A stretch of DNA of 64,000 nt. It comes from Tubiluchus corallicola. Its lineage: Eukaryota; Priapulida; Priapulimorpha; Priapulimorphida; Tubiluchidae. Of the stretch, positions 29,501 through 41,129 are shown piece after piece (position 1 is the stretch's first letter; every line of letters starts with the position of its first letter). The notes below the pieces were generated by a model. The model was given only the letters and a program-made list of their open reading frames with translations. It had not been told where the DNA came from and ran no database searches. Where the stretch lies: the NCBI GenBank assembly GCA_030141605.1, contig JAQGDQ010000207.1, forward strand, positions 101,347 to 165,346. Direction: 5' to 3'. The position numbers and the translations under genes are program-made.

Positions 29501-32500
29501 CTTATGGGTTTTGCTATGTAAGCACACATATTGTATTGACAAAGTTCAGATAGCAAGTTTTCTTGAGGTTGGTGAAATCTTACTATTTTTCATGATGAGC
29601 ATTAAGTACACAGGTATTGCATGTCATTTTCATTTATTTTTGGCAGCTGTTGTGTTGATGAAATTGCCGCCCGACATGTCAATGCAGACTGTATCATACA
29701 CTACGGACGTGCTTGTCTGAGCCCAACAGGTGGCATTCCTGTACTATACGTGTTTGGACGAGAACAACTTGATGTCGACGACTGTTGCAGCAAGTTCCGT
29801 TCTTTGTTCACAGATGTCGCTTCCAGAATTGTCATCATCGGCGATGTAATGTACGATTACTTATTAGGTGAGAATGTCTAACAATCTTGTTCGAATTTGT
29901 GAAAATTTTGTATACCTATTACTTTACCATCCTTGTTTATTGGTTGTATGTGCCTGGATCTGCTAGTGTTTCATGCATTTTAACTTTTCTTTGCTTGTTT
30001 TTTTACGTCTCTTAAAATAGTTTTCTCTTCATAGCTTTGTATATTTTATAATAATTTAGAAATTGACTAAATATGTACTTGTTACCCTGTCAGGGTATCC
30101 ATGCATCCAATGTAACGTGAATTATCTCAGCTTAGAATAACGTACAGCGATGAGCTTGGTATCAAAATGATACCGGTATTGCCGACTTATGGACAATTTT
30201 GCTATGCAAACAAACATATTATTGAAGTACATATTTTCATTACTGAACGAATTGAATTCGAGCTGGTTGTATTTTATAAATCAGAAAGTGAGAGAACCTT
30301 GGAATTTATTGCCTATTAAGGTGAATTCAGGTGAACGTAAAATGTATCAATTCCTAAAAGAAGTATCAGTCAACCATTTTTGACAAAAAACTGCAGTTGG
30401 TGTGTTTGATTTGTATGTGTTTTACTAAGCACTGCAATAACACTTGTAAATGTGACGTATTATACATGCACTACCTTTACCTTCATTTGTGCATTTGGCC
30501 CACAGTTGGAAAGGGAGGCTTGCAGCAAAAGCATTGTTGTCTTTAAGCTTTCTATTAGTCATTTTTTACAGTCTGCCAATATTGTCAGATTTTATTTTTC
30601 TTTTTCAGAAGAAATTTGCTCGCGTTTGTGTTCGAACTATGAGAGTTTAACTGTTGCAAAACTTCAGCACATTTCGTCATCATCCATTGACACTTCCGAT
30701 GAAAGGATAGTGCAAAAATGTGGTAGAACGTTTTCCGTTCCCATAAATTCCGCACTAGAAGATGCTGACATGTTTTACGTAGGTTTGCCGGACTCATCAA
30801 CCATGTTGAACTTAATGTTGACGTTTAACAGGTGTAAGTTTTCTACGTATAACCCTGAGAACAAAGAAGGGCGACGTGAAATTTTGAACGTTAATAAAAT
30901 GCTGATGAGGCGATATTATATGATAGAAAAGGCGAAAGATGCACAAATTGTCGGAATTCTGGTGGGAACACTGGGCGTGGCGAATTACGTAGGCATCATA
31001 GATCAACTGAAATCAGTTATCCGACAAGCGGGAAAGAAGTATTATACCATCAGCGTGGGAAAACTGAATCCGGCTAAATTGGCAAATTTTCTGGAAATAG
31101 ACGTGTTTGTGTTAGTCGCGTGTGCAGAAAACTCTCTGATAGATTCGCAAGATTTCTACAGGCCGATCGTGACGCCGTTTGAAATGGAAATAGCTTGCAA
31201 TCAGCAGCGGACGTGGACCGGTGATTACGTGACTGATTTTCAAGAACTTTTACCAGGTGTGAATTTTGTTTTTGATCTCTTTACAACAGGTGTAATAAGG
31301 CCTGTGGCGGAACAGAATTTGAAAGAGATGTTTTAACTGTGATTGCCCAGAATACTACACCTTTTTATTAAAGAACAATTAGCCGTATGGCAAATTTGTT
31401 ACAGAAAGAAATGATGTGAATACAGCGGGATTTGTACCCAAGATCAGTTATGTCCTCTTGCTCTAACTACCTGAGCCATGTATCCACATGCAGGGATGAG
31501 AATTTTCCGCGGATACGCGGAATTCCGAGTTTTTGCAAGACCAGTAGTGTCATTTTTGTAAATCGCGTAAATTTGTTGAGAGAATTTTTACGGGCCCAGT
31601 ACATTATATCACAAGATGACCGCTAGTTGGCAGTCTGTCACTTTGTTTATGTCACGTAAATCAGTGTAACCACATGTATATCTCTATGTATAAAAATATA
31701 GAATCAATTGTGTGGAGTTATAAAAGTCAATTGCAGACAGTTTTTGTATACTTTTGCATAGGAGCGGCCAGCGTTTTTGAGACAATTAGGTATCATGTAT
31801 CCTTGATAGTTGGGTATTTTAAATTATGCATGAAAGAAGTAATTGAAATTTAAGTCAACTTGGAGGCTCTCTATTTGTCATTGCAAATTGTTGTTGGCTC
31901 CAAGGGGGGTTCACCCCCTTGAACCCCCATGGGGGCCTATGCGGCCCCCAAACCCCCAGCCTGTTTCAGAGTTTTTTGCAATTTGTCATTCTCATCCCTG
32001 CACATGCAAGAAGCAGCCCTGAGTTCTCCTCCCTGCCTATTCAGTACTACTTTCTCAATGTGGGTACATAGTTCAGTGCGTGTAGTTAGTTCACTTAGTT
32101 TAATACATTACACTATGTATAGTATGTTATAATACGTTATAGTTTAATTCTAGTCACATGTTCTAATCATTTCATATCTGCTCAGAATTCAGAAGTATTC
32201 AGAAATATTGGCTTCAGTTCGCACACGTGAAGCCTTAGGCTTTCCTCTATCAGTGAAATGATTTTTATTCTTGCAGACAGGAATCAAATTAAAGTTCATT
32301 AGTTAATTAGCATGCTAGGATGAAGTGCAGAACATCATTATGCAAAAGCTAAATTTGATTTACGCATCTGAAGTTTTCGATTGTCAAATGTTGGAAGTAA
32401 TTACCTAATTTTTTTGTAATTCAATATATCACAGGCTGGAATCCAGCACTTAAATGTAGGGTTGCTCAGCAGTCAATACAGTGTTTGTAGCAAGACTGGA

Positions 32501-34367
32501 ACCTGCCTGATTATCAAGACTGTGTAACTGGTCGGATGATCCATTGAACCAGAAAAGGTGTCTTAACCATGCTTTGATGTGATAATGTTGTGCCTGATCC
32601 CTTTGCAAGTTAAAAAGCTGGAATTGGTATACTGAATGAAGCCACCCTAAGTGAGTAGTGATGATGGTCCCCCATAAGATTATCCAGTCTTGGTGCCATT
32701 CTTAACTTCAGTCACCAAACAGAATGCCGTGACCACTCGCCTATTAAACCCACGTCACAAAATGCAATAATGAACACTTTACTTTTTCAGGTGCAGCAGA
32801 ATTTCTGCCATTAAATCCGGAAAAAAACATGGAAGTGAGCGACGTTTCGTTAATCACGGGACAAATCAGAAGTATCGGTGCACGAACAGAAGCTGAACAG
32901 GACACTTCCCGTCAGTACGCTCTTGTGGAGAAAAAACGAACTATTTTAACTTCTTTATTACCAAGTGCAGGTTGGTACTTTCAAAACAAAATAAGCAGAT
33001 CTCAAAATCTCAATTTTGTTTTCAGTTGAAATAATTTTCCTGTTCAAATACTAGTTGGGGAATCGCGAGTACCAACGGCCTACTATTTTATTGTGCGCAG
33101 GGTTTGTTTGTATTAGGCTGTCCACAAAAAATTGTTTCTGTCTTACCTCATGAGCTCGAAAGATGTCAGTTGGGAGGGAGGGAAATTTTTTTTAGCTTCT
33201 GTGAATGATTAAAGCTGAATCGTAGAATATTTAAAACTAGTTGAAATCAATGTTTGTTTATTTCCAACTGGTTAGCAGTAATGTTTTAAATTTTTTCAAT
33301 GCACATTTTTTCAGTTATGTTTTTTGTTTCTCATTACTAAATTATCGTATAATTATCGATTATTTTATAGTTTCTTTTTGTATCATGAATATGCGTGTTC
33401 TGATAATTATGGTATAAGCGGTAACACTACTCGACCATTAATGCACCGATTTGGTGGAAAATTCCATACTTTTTAGCCTCCAGTACAATGACAATCATAC
33501 AGAATGGCAACCCTAGCCGAGAGTTAGCCATGGAAAAACATGGCCGTGTCCTGCATTCCTGAAAACGACATTATAATAATTATTGCGTTTTACGTTTTAA
33601 ACTAAATACACAGGAATACACTTTTATCTGACTGTGTTTAGTAAATATACAAACTTACAGAAAAACTTTAAAATTCTCGGCCAGGTTCTCGATTAAAAAT
33701 ATTACCTGCACGATTAGACTGAAACAGAAGTATTTTTATTATTGGCCTTAGCAACAATGTTGTGTAAAATGTAAAAATTTAAACTTCTGCTATTGCCAAT
33801 AGATGCAGCCAATTTGACGACAGATCATTTGAGGCAAAGTTTGAAAAAATTTCACATTGCTTCACTAACTGAGCTAAAGTATGAATTTCTGTATCTTGTC
33901 AGTAAGATTAAAAAGATGTTTTAGGTGAGTCCTTGGTGCATACTGGGAAGGTAAGTCAGTGATGCTTTGCCAGTTGGCTAGAACACTTTAAATTACTAAG
34001 AATTTTTTTCTAGTTACATGAGTCTTTCAAGCAAATAAGCATAAAGTTAAGTAATATAATTTTGTGTGGAAAATTTTTTGGGATTTGCCCTGAAATTCCC
34101 TTTTCTTTCCTTTTAAGAATCCTGGTTCAGGTTTTCCGTCCCTTTTTTATTGTACTATGTTATATTTGTAACAAACCTGGATCCGATATTTCAAAATGCA
34201 AAGATGTTTATACGTGTATCTGATAACAAAATATTTTTGCAGATAAATTTTTAAATGAAAGAGCATGGTCTGGGCTGGAGCAGAATTTGGGAGACACACC
34301 CATTCAAAGGGCAAAAGAAGGACAGAAGGGCATAGCTATGGAGTATTCCAGGGAACCTGTGTCTTGA
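26214..34367 (+). CDS. DPH2: DPH2, diphthamide biosynthesis subunit 2, six coding exons
   Basis: Complete coding region for DPH2, cytosolic partner of DPH1. Together they form the [4Fe-4S] radical-SAM-like enzyme that moves the 3-amino-3-carboxypropyl group of SAM onto the eEF2 histidine, the first step of diphthamide synthesis. Coding exons: 26214-26360, 26636-26751, 29647-29867, 30609-31256, 32791-32970, 34243-34367. All junctions are GT/AG and in phase, giving 478 aa (human 489). Diagnostic segments: [24 protein letters not shown] with the first Cys cluster, [65 protein letters not shown] and the C-terminal [19 protein letters not shown] then [20 protein letters not shown] at 34462. Introns contain MITEs, LINE tails and a long GA tract. 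Confidence 0.95.
26428..26575. repeat. Compound (CA)n-(GA)n microsatellite in DPH2 intron
   Basis: CA repeats lead into a near-perfect AG run of over 80 bp ending at about 26573, only about 60 bp before the acceptor of coding exon B. Confidence 0.97.
26636..26751 (+). CDS. DPH2: DPH2 coding exon B
   Basis: Acceptor TTTTAG|GTAGC, donor AG|GTAAG. Encodes [20 protein letters not shown], then [12 protein letters not shown], typical of DPH1/DPH2 domain 1. Confidence 0.95.
27935..28330 (+). pseudogene. LINE C-terminal fragment in DPH2 intron
   Basis: [20 protein letters not shown], then after one frameshift [20 protein letters not shown], then [20 protein letters not shown]. This is the WExLxxRR...YxxSFFPxxIxxWNxLP tail of CR1/Jockey-type reverse transcriptase ORFs. 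Confidence 0.8.
29072..29520. repeat. Repeat family R, copy 2 (continuous)
   Basis: Uninterrupted copy of the repeat at 25.4-26.2 kb, ending about 125 bp before DPH2 coding exon C. No coding potential or clear terminal repeats were seen. Confidence 0.8.
29647..29867 (+). CDS. DPH2: DPH2 coding exon C
   Basis: Acceptor GGCAG|C, donor G|GTGAG. Encodes [20 protein letters not shown], then [18 protein letters not shown]. It holds the first cluster cysteines and the HYGxACLSP motif. Confidence 0.95.
30108..30235. repeat. Repeat family R, copy 3 (3' end only)
   Basis: AACGTGAATTATCTCAGCTT through GCCGACTTATGG and TTTTGCTATGCAAAC matches the last third of copies 1 and 2. Confidence 0.75.
30236..30383 (+). 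pseudogene. Possible LINE tail fragment
   Basis: [20 protein letters not shown] then [19 protein letters not shown] resembles the xRVxxxWNxLP...F.K..L ending of LINE ORFs. Short and diverged, hence uncertain. Confidence 0.4.
30609..31256 (+). CDS. DPH2: DPH2 coding exon D
   Basis: Acceptor TTTTTCAG|AA, donor CCAG|GTGTGA. The longest exon, covering the end of domain 1, all of domain 2 ([33 protein letters not shown]) and most of domain 3 ([41 protein letters not shown]). If the intron is retained the frame stays open to TAA at 31334-31336. Confidence 0.95.
31491..32000. mobile_element. MITE in DPH2 intron (510 bp)
   Basis: CAGGGATGAGAATTTTCC at the left mirrors TTGTCATTCTCATCCCTG at the right. 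CACATG flanks both sides (31485-31490 and 32001-32006). Its interior 31617-31790 is shared with 8070-8210, and it ends in a C/G-rich block (GGGGGGTTCACCCCCTTGAA). Confidence 0.75.
32791..32970 (+). CDS. DPH2: DPH2 coding exon E
   Basis: Acceptor TTTTTCAG|GT, donor GCAG|GTTGGT. Encodes [20 protein letters not shown] then [24 protein letters not shown] is the strongly conserved DPH2 C-terminal motif. Confidence 0.94.
34243..34367 (+). CDS. DPH2: DPH2 terminal coding exon F
   Basis: Acceptor TTTTTGCAG|AT. Encodes [20 protein letters not shown], then [20 protein letters not shown], Ser and TGA at 34365-34367, matching the conserved SRxWxGLE..LG.T end of DPH2. Confidence 0.94.
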
Positions 34368-34461
34368 CTTTAACTTCAGCCTGAGAAAAGAGTATTTTGT
34401 GCTTTTTGTGTTAAAATGATATTGTTGATAGACAACCATGAGTATTGATTAATTTTACATC

Positions 34462-34467
34462 AATAAA
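34462..34467 (+). terminator. DPH2 polyadenylation signal AATAAA
   Basis: Canonical AATAAA about 95 nt after the DPH2 stop, followed by a TGTTGTAATG / GGTACTTTGGTT GU-rich stretch. Confidence 0.75.
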
Positions 34468-34789
34468 CTGTTGTAATGCTCAGGGTACTTTGGTTCCTGT
34501 TAGTTTAAAAGTTCTGTTAGCAGATGGCGATACTGATGCCGTACTAAGGATTGTGAGTAATAATATACAATGCTGTTCGTCCACACAAGAATGTATTAAG
34601 TAACAAGAAATTAAGTCTTAACGTTATCAGCATATTTATGTGCAACAGTGAAACATTGGGTTAAATCATTACTCTAAAAAGCCGTTTGACACATTTCATA
34701 GAAGTCTTCTAATGAAAGTTTTAAAGATAAGACGAGCTATACATAATCAAAAATGAAGATTTATACAGCAGGACAAAAAAATTCCGTGG

Positions 34790-35012
34790 ATTCGAGATCT
34801 TAAGATTAAGATGGCTAGGACATCTTCTAAGTTTACCAAGTGAAGCACCAGTAGGAACTGGCTTAAAGGAAGCCTTAAAACCTTGCAAAAAAGCACCTGG
34901 CAAACCAAAAACAACTTGGATAGCTGCGATACACAAAGATGTTCAACTACTTCAACCAAATCTATCTTTAGGAGTAGAAGAACTTCTGCTGTTACCTGCA
35001 GATAGAAGTAGG
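34790..35012 (+). pseudogene. LINE C-terminal fragment (GRPK..TW type)
   Basis: RWLGHLLSLPSEAPVGTGLK, KAPGKPKTTWIAAIHKDVQ and LLLLPADRSRW follow the LRWxGH...GxPKxTW...L..DRxxW pattern of the endonuclease-proximal tail of some LINEs. Related fragments lie at 51.3 and 52.1 kb. Confidence 0.75.
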
Positions 35013-35428
35013 TAGGTGGAATACTCTAATAAATATTGATACCTCAGTGCCTACAGTAGATGGAATGAGGCTTTTAAATAATGCAATGAAATCTATTGAG
35101 CTGAAAGAGGAAGTGATTATAGCTGGTGTGTATGTAAATAACAATTATTTGTGTTTATTTGTTTGTATAAATTGTTTATTGAATTAAAATATTGTGCTGT
35201 TATAACAAATTGTTTTTTATCATTTGAATATCTCAAGATATCTCAAAATTTAGGATGATTCTGTCTCATTAGATTTTTCTAAAACTTTTGTTTATGCTTT
35301 TCACACTTTTCAATGATCATAGATGGCAGCACAATCACAGAAGTCCTAATGTTCCACTGTAGGACAGTTTGTGTTAACTGGATGGAGGTGCAGGTTGTTA
35401 GGCTTAGGTGGAGGACATGGCTATATCA

Positions 35429-35540
35429 GGTGGAGTAAAAATGTGTTGATCATGATATTTTCAGAAGAAAACAACTAAACCTCTTGAAATTTACCTCATT
35501 GATGTTACAGACGCTTATGTATAAACGCGCGCGCTTATAA
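35429..35540 (+). mobile_element. Truncated relative of the 21.26-kb TIR element
   Basis: ATATCAGGTGGAGTAAAAA and the downstream CTTGAAATTTACCTCATTGA block match 21.25-21.36 kb. No right end. Confidence 0.5.
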
Positions 35541-36689
35541 GGACAGATCTTCTTCTTCATAAACGATTTATTAGTTTTCTTAGCAAAAACAGTAAAAAAA
35601 TGGTATAGAAACTCCTTGCTTTTTTTCACTGAAAACTATGCAGTTGGAGTTTAGCCTCCATTTACTGAACATTGTGCAGACTTTATACAATTGAAAAGCA
35701 AAAAGCATGATAATGGAATGTGAATTGCAAGTCCAAAACTTACCAACTGCGTGATAAGTAACAGAGACCGTTTACACTAACAAAAATGAACAATCGATCA
35801 TCACAGTTACCCAGGATCATTGTTCCTTAGTAACAATTTTTCATTGCATAATACTAAGAGACGTAAATTGCATAATACTAAAAGACATTATACTAATTAG
35901 ACTAAGAGAGTAACGTAAATTCATTTGGAACTCGGAAACTGTAAGCAAAAGAGGCAAGTAGTTTTTGGCCTGCATTTTTATGACCACCTGCTTAATGGAC
36001 TCTTATGAAAGCAAATGAAATAATGTCTCACAGCATAATGTAGCCGACAATGTGCCTGTAATAATAGTAGATGGATTTTAGGTTGTGTCAGTGTGTCTGA
36101 TTTTTATTATTTTTTTCTTGAAGTGTTTTGCTTAACTCTCCTCCAAGCCTGGACAAGGCTGTTAAATGATTAGGATGAGGCATGGGATATTTTTTTGCAC
36201 ATCTGCTTTCCAAACATCTTATGTACGAACACCAAGCATGTTTTGTTTTTCAGTATACCTTCACCATTGCAGAAAACCATTGCCTTCAGTATACATAAAA
36301 TATATACGTCCATTAAGCTGCAAGGACAAAACAAAACTTAATCTGTTAGTATAGTATTACTGTTCCATAAGTCATTCAAGTGGAGTGTATTACATCCTCT
36401 TATCAGTCATGTTTCAAAAGCAAAATGAACCATCAGAATGCCAGCAGTTCGCGTTGACACTGTTTCTGCAGATGACAGACGTCGTTACTGTCTTCACAAG
36501 TCATAACTTTCTGCAAATAATAAAATAAAGTATTCGTAGTTAAATATGAACTCACTCTTTTAATTCAGTAAATTGAAGAATTTAAAAAAATTGTAGTCTC
36601 TAAAATAAATTAACAAGCTCTGAGATGCTCTCTACAGGGCTACTGTTATCCATTGGCAAAATGTTTATGGTTGATCATGTTATTAATAT

Positions 36690-36765
36690 AATAGTAATAA
36701 TAATAATAATAATAATAAAAATAATAATAATAATAAAAACAATAACAACAACAACAATAATAATA
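36690..36765. repeat. AAT trinucleotide microsatellite
   Basis: TAATAATAAT runs with AAC variants, directly next to the SINE copy and probably its expanded A-rich tail. Confidence 0.9.
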
Positions 36766-36955
36766 ATTTCGTTTTGGACATAGTCCAGGGATGACTCACT
36801 ACTTATCCAAGGTGGCCCGATTATTATTACCCACGTTTCTTTGACAACCTGCTTGTTTGGTCGAAAAATCAGCGGTAGCATCATTTTTTAATCTTTGGTG
36901 GTATGACTCGATGGGGAGTTGAACCCGCGACCTCCAGGTAATACCTTAGAGCAGC
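36765..36955 (-). repeat. tRNA-derived SINE, copy 2
   Basis: Same order of blocks as 14281-14500, with GGAGTTGAACCCGCGACCTC. The minus strand reads the pol III B-box-like GGTTCAACTCC. Confidence 0.68.
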
Positions 36956-37439
36956 TCAGGGAATTTATTTTAGTACTGATAAGGCTTAAATATATAGCTA
37001 TCTGCATCATTAGTGATATTAATAATAGAACAATCTTGAAGTTTAGATTATGAATAAATCATATTTAATATGCGTTTATTATCAAACTGAAGTTGATTGA
37101 TTTCTTTTGTTTGCCATAGCATCGTATTTTCAGCCTTGATAATTTATATATTAATATAATGTACAGTAGTTGTAAGGACTGTGAAAAGTGCAAATATCAC
37201 TGTTCATTTATCAGGTTATTGAGGCTTAAAACACGACGCTCTCGATTTTCATTATCAGTATAGTATGTTTTATACAAACAGTACACGAGCACCAATTATA
37301 CAATAATAGATTAAATAAACAAGAATATTCTAGAATCTGAACTTCTGACTTGCGTGTGTGAACCTGATCAGTGAGTGAATAAGTTGATAGAGATTCGACA
37401 CCAGCGAATGTTGCCTACTATTTGATGATGAGCAGCCTG

Positions 37440-37741
37440 TGTCAACTGCACTAGTGTACACTTCAACAGCAAAGCCATTGGTCAACTGCCTGGTGTACAC
37501 TTCAACACAACCATTGGTCAACTGCACGGTACACTTCAACAGCAACCATTGGTCAACCCACACCAACACAAACCACCCACACACCAACCAAACCACAACC
37601 ACACACCACACAAGTCAACTGCACTAGTGTACACTTCAACAGCAGAGCAATTGGTCAACTGCACTGGTGTACTCTTCAACAGCAGAGCCATTGGTCAACT
37701 GCACTGGTGTACACTTCAACAGCATAGCCATTGGTCAATGG
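37440..37741. repeat. 40-bp minisatellite, 6-7 variable units
   Basis: Units of the form GTCAACTGCACTGGTGTACA then CTTCAACAGCAGAGCCATTG, with shortened units and a CACACC-rich interruption at 37557-37615. Confidence 0.88.
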
Positions 37742-38160
37742 CAGGGCCGGATTATGACCTTTTGGGAGCTTGGGATAATGAAATCATGGGGCCCCTTCAG
37801 ATGGAGCCCCTCACTAATGTGCTCGCATTCGTCCCGAATATTTTTACTTGTGATAAATATTATATTTTAGCGACATTTGCATAGCTGGAGGCCCCATATT
37901 TCAAATAAAGGGCTTCAAACGGGCCCTCATATCTAAAACAAATGCCCTCAAAAACCGTCCTTTGTCTGAAATAAAAGGCCTCAAACAAAGATCCTTTATC
38001 TCAAATGAGGATCCACTTTCAAATTGGATTTTCAGACTTCCTAGCCCCTTTTTTAAAGTTGAAACTTTATTTTGTGTTTTATTAATTATTCAGCAAAGGA
38101 AAGCATGGTGCCCCAAGCTGCAGCTTATGCCAACCTAGCCTATAGTGTAATCCTGCCCTG
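37742..38160. mobile_element. hAT MITE (419 bp) with perfect 8-bp TSD
   Basis: Left CAGGGCCGGATTATGAC, right TAGTGTAATCCTGCCCTG. It is flanked by GTCAATGG at 37734-37741 and 38161-38168. It inserted into the last unit of the 40-bp minisatellite. Its termini resemble those of 20108-20670. Confidence 0.92.
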
Positions 38161-38975
38161 GTCAATGGGTAGCCACTCGTACGTGATTACACAGCGGACT
38201 TAGTGTTGCTGTCCTAACTGTGCTCCTCCATATATTTATATCAAAAGAGATTTACTTTGATAAATTATTTGATATCTGAGAAGATAAAAGCAAGTACTTG
38301 TATTATGGACCCGTAAGCACATGTATTTGCGTAGCACATGTATTTGCGTTTGTTTTATTGAATTAGAGGCTTATATGGGTGCCTTAATCAGGCCCACACC
38401 CCACAGTGTCCTGGGTGGAGAGGCAGTGACCTTGGTCCTATTCGAGGATTTAGTTTCTTGCTGTCATCCAAGGTGCACAGTCGTAGGCGCAACCACCGTG
38501 TTGCCCATGGCTACTGTTTACTTACTGTTTACTGTAACTTTTTACTGTTGCTGTTTACTTTTTATTAAGGTATATACTTTAGTGCCTAATAAAAATAAGT
38601 GTCAATTCTGTTATTACTCGGAAAATACAAGCACGTGTGGGCCGATGGGCCTAATGGGCCAACTTGCGAAATGTCCGTTTGTCCCTAGGCCTATGTAGGC
38701 TTGTAGAATATGCGGTTCGGGCCTGCAGTAGTGCTCCTCTGTCATTTTACTGGTAATTTGGAAGAATGCAAACACTTACGAGCTCCATGGATAATGTCTA
38801 TGTTGTATGCAAACACTATGCAAGCACCAATTACACGAGAATCGATATTTTCAGTTGTTACATCCACATTAATGTTAGTACAGTCCGAATTAGACTATAA
38901 TAAGTTTTTCCAATTAACGTGGAAACCATGTTGCAAAAACAGCACTCGGGGTCCTTTTTTCAACAGTTTTTTTGT

Positions 38976-39463
38976 TACAGTTAACCTCGGATATAAGTGA
39001 CACCTCGGGACCGAAAAAAACCGTCCCTTATATCCGATGTCCCTTATAGCCGAAGTTGAGTTAGACCGAGGGTGTATCTGGACCTTTACCTTTCTGTACC
39101 TTTACCCATATTTTTATGCATCATTGCCACACATTCAGTGCAAACGGTATGTAGGAAGCTCCTTCAGTGATGCCAGATGTATGTGACCGCAGAAACTGAG
39201 CTGTTCGAAGGCCGAGTTTGTGAAAATTGAGGTTAAAAATATAGCAGTTTCACTTTGATCATAGAGTCCCTTATATGCGAGGCAATTTAGGGGGGTTTCT
39301 ATTACGTGGGACCTGAAAACATCGTCCCTTATAACCGAAAGTCCCTTATATCTGAGTACCGTATATACGATTATTTTTACATAGGAAAAACGTTACGAAA
39401 AATCGGTCCCTTATAAGCGAGGATCCCTTATAAGCGAGTACCTTATACCCGAGGTTGACTGTA
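38976..39463. mobile_element. Tc1/mariner-type MITE family M2, copy 2
   Basis: TACAGTTAACCTCGGATATA at the left and ATACCCGAGGTTGACTGTA at the right. The interior is the reverse complement of copy 1 at 23775-24220, including the ATATTTTTATGCATCATTG-like core. Confidence 0.85.
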
Positions 39464-40109
39464 TTTTAATTAATAAAACAAGCAGATTTGGTCCTTTTAG
39501 TATCAACTTCTAAAGGCGTTTTCACTTCCAAGACCCGATTACATATAAGTCAGAATAAAACTATATAATCTTCCTCAATTATATACTCAGCTACGTGGGT
39601 CATGGCTTATACATGTAACTGTATATCATCCATTAATTTGTTCTGTTTTCAGTGTTATTTTCTCTTTTATTTAAAGTGCAAAGTTTACTGAGTGTTTTCA
39701 CTTGGTGCTACTGTTGGCTTAGATGTCAAAATGATAAGTAGCTACTGGATCTGTCACATCACTCGTCTATTCACTGATATGGCTGCAACGTGATTAGGCA
39801 AAACTGCGTATTTATGTCTGGCAGGTAGGATGAAATTTGATATTAATTTTATGATAATTAGAATTTTTATGTTTTCTATTCAATGTAAAATCACAAACGC
39901 AAATATTGGTGTCACTAGAAGAACTTTCATTTTACAAGTTTTATACAACTTTGCGTGTTTTGTTGAGGGCAAAAAACAGCGGAGTGTAATGAAAGTAATT
40001 ATACTTTGTTTAATTAATCGTGAAATTGAATTTTGGATACGTACTAGACTTACTTGCAAATCAGTCAAAAGTTAATAAAAACTCTTTATAATAATATAAT
40101 AACAATGTT

Positions 40110-40640
40110 GGCTTAATTGACAATGTCCAAACTTACAGGTCTTCTTAACTAAAACCATCTACAGGTCAAGATAATTGACAATGACCAAACTTACGGGTCT
40201 GCTTAGCTGAAAGCATTTACAGGTTTACTTAATTGACAATTTCCAAACTTACATGTCTACTTAATTGAAGGCATCTACAGGTTTACTTAATTGAGAATGT
40301 CCAAACTTACAGGTTTACTTACAAGTCCATCCACTTGAAAGTGTCCACAGGTCAACTTAGAAGCGTCTGCAGTTCCATTTAATTGCAGCGTCTGAAGGTC
40401 TAATCACTTGAAAGCCAGGGGTTTAGTTGAATGGAAACACCTACGTATTTAGTTAAAAGCGTCTGCTGGTTAAAAGTGTCTACATATCTACACAATTGAA
40501 GATGCCTATAGGTCCGTATGACTGACAGCGTGTACGGGTCTTCTTAAATGAAACTGCCTAGTCTGTTTAATTGAAGGTGGCCAAAGCTCCAATCAACTGA
40601 AAACGTTTAAACGTCCACTTAGTTGATGCAAGGCCGCAAA
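40110..40640. repeat. Degenerate tandem array
   Basis: Recurring words TTAATTGACAATGTCCAAAC, TTACAGGTCT and GCATCTACAGGTTTACTT, alternating about every 28-30 bp and fading to the right. No ORF. Confidence 0.75.
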
Positions 40641-40664
40641 AATCTATTCGGCAGAAATTTATTG

Positions 40665-41129
40665 TTAACCCTTTCATACCCGTTGTATCCCGTGGGATAC
40701 GAGAACATTTTCTGCTTTTAAAATTAATGAAATTTTAAAACTGACAGTTATTTGACATGTTAATAGTTATTTTGATTTAAGTCAATAACAATAGACTAAC
40801 AATGGTGATAAAATGGCAAACTAGAAAATCTACATAGCATAAAAAACTGCGCAAGGTACAGTACTTTAGAGACGACTTTGTACAGATCAGCATAGCATGC
40901 ATACTAAATGTCTTAAATACTTAAAAAAATTATCAACAGTTGCAAAATGAAGCACATTTTATGCTTCCATTGAATCCCAATGTATGTCGTGGGATACAGG
41001 CTATATTTAGCACGTGGGCACAGGTAGAAAAAAATATTTATTATGTGTAAACAAGATGGACATACTGAACAAAAGTACCAAATCAAAAAAAAATTCTTAT
41101 TAAAAATAATTTGGGACGGAAAGGATTAA
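40665..41129. mobile_element. piggyBac-type MITE with TTAA ends
   Basis: TTAACCCTTTCATACCCGTT at the left and GGGACGGAAAGGATTAA at the right, TTAA on both sides. Two internal CGTGGGATAC blocks lie near each end. No transposase. Confidence 0.72.

Noticed and set aside
32455-32735. Repeat shared with 17.13-17.20 kb (ACCTG.CTGATTA.CAAGAC)
   Set aside because: Only a short block matches by eye; not enough to define a family or boundaries.
37330-37884. Overlapping ORFs over the 40-bp minisatellite and hAT MITE
   Set aside because: Frames change between repeat and transposon and show no protein motif.
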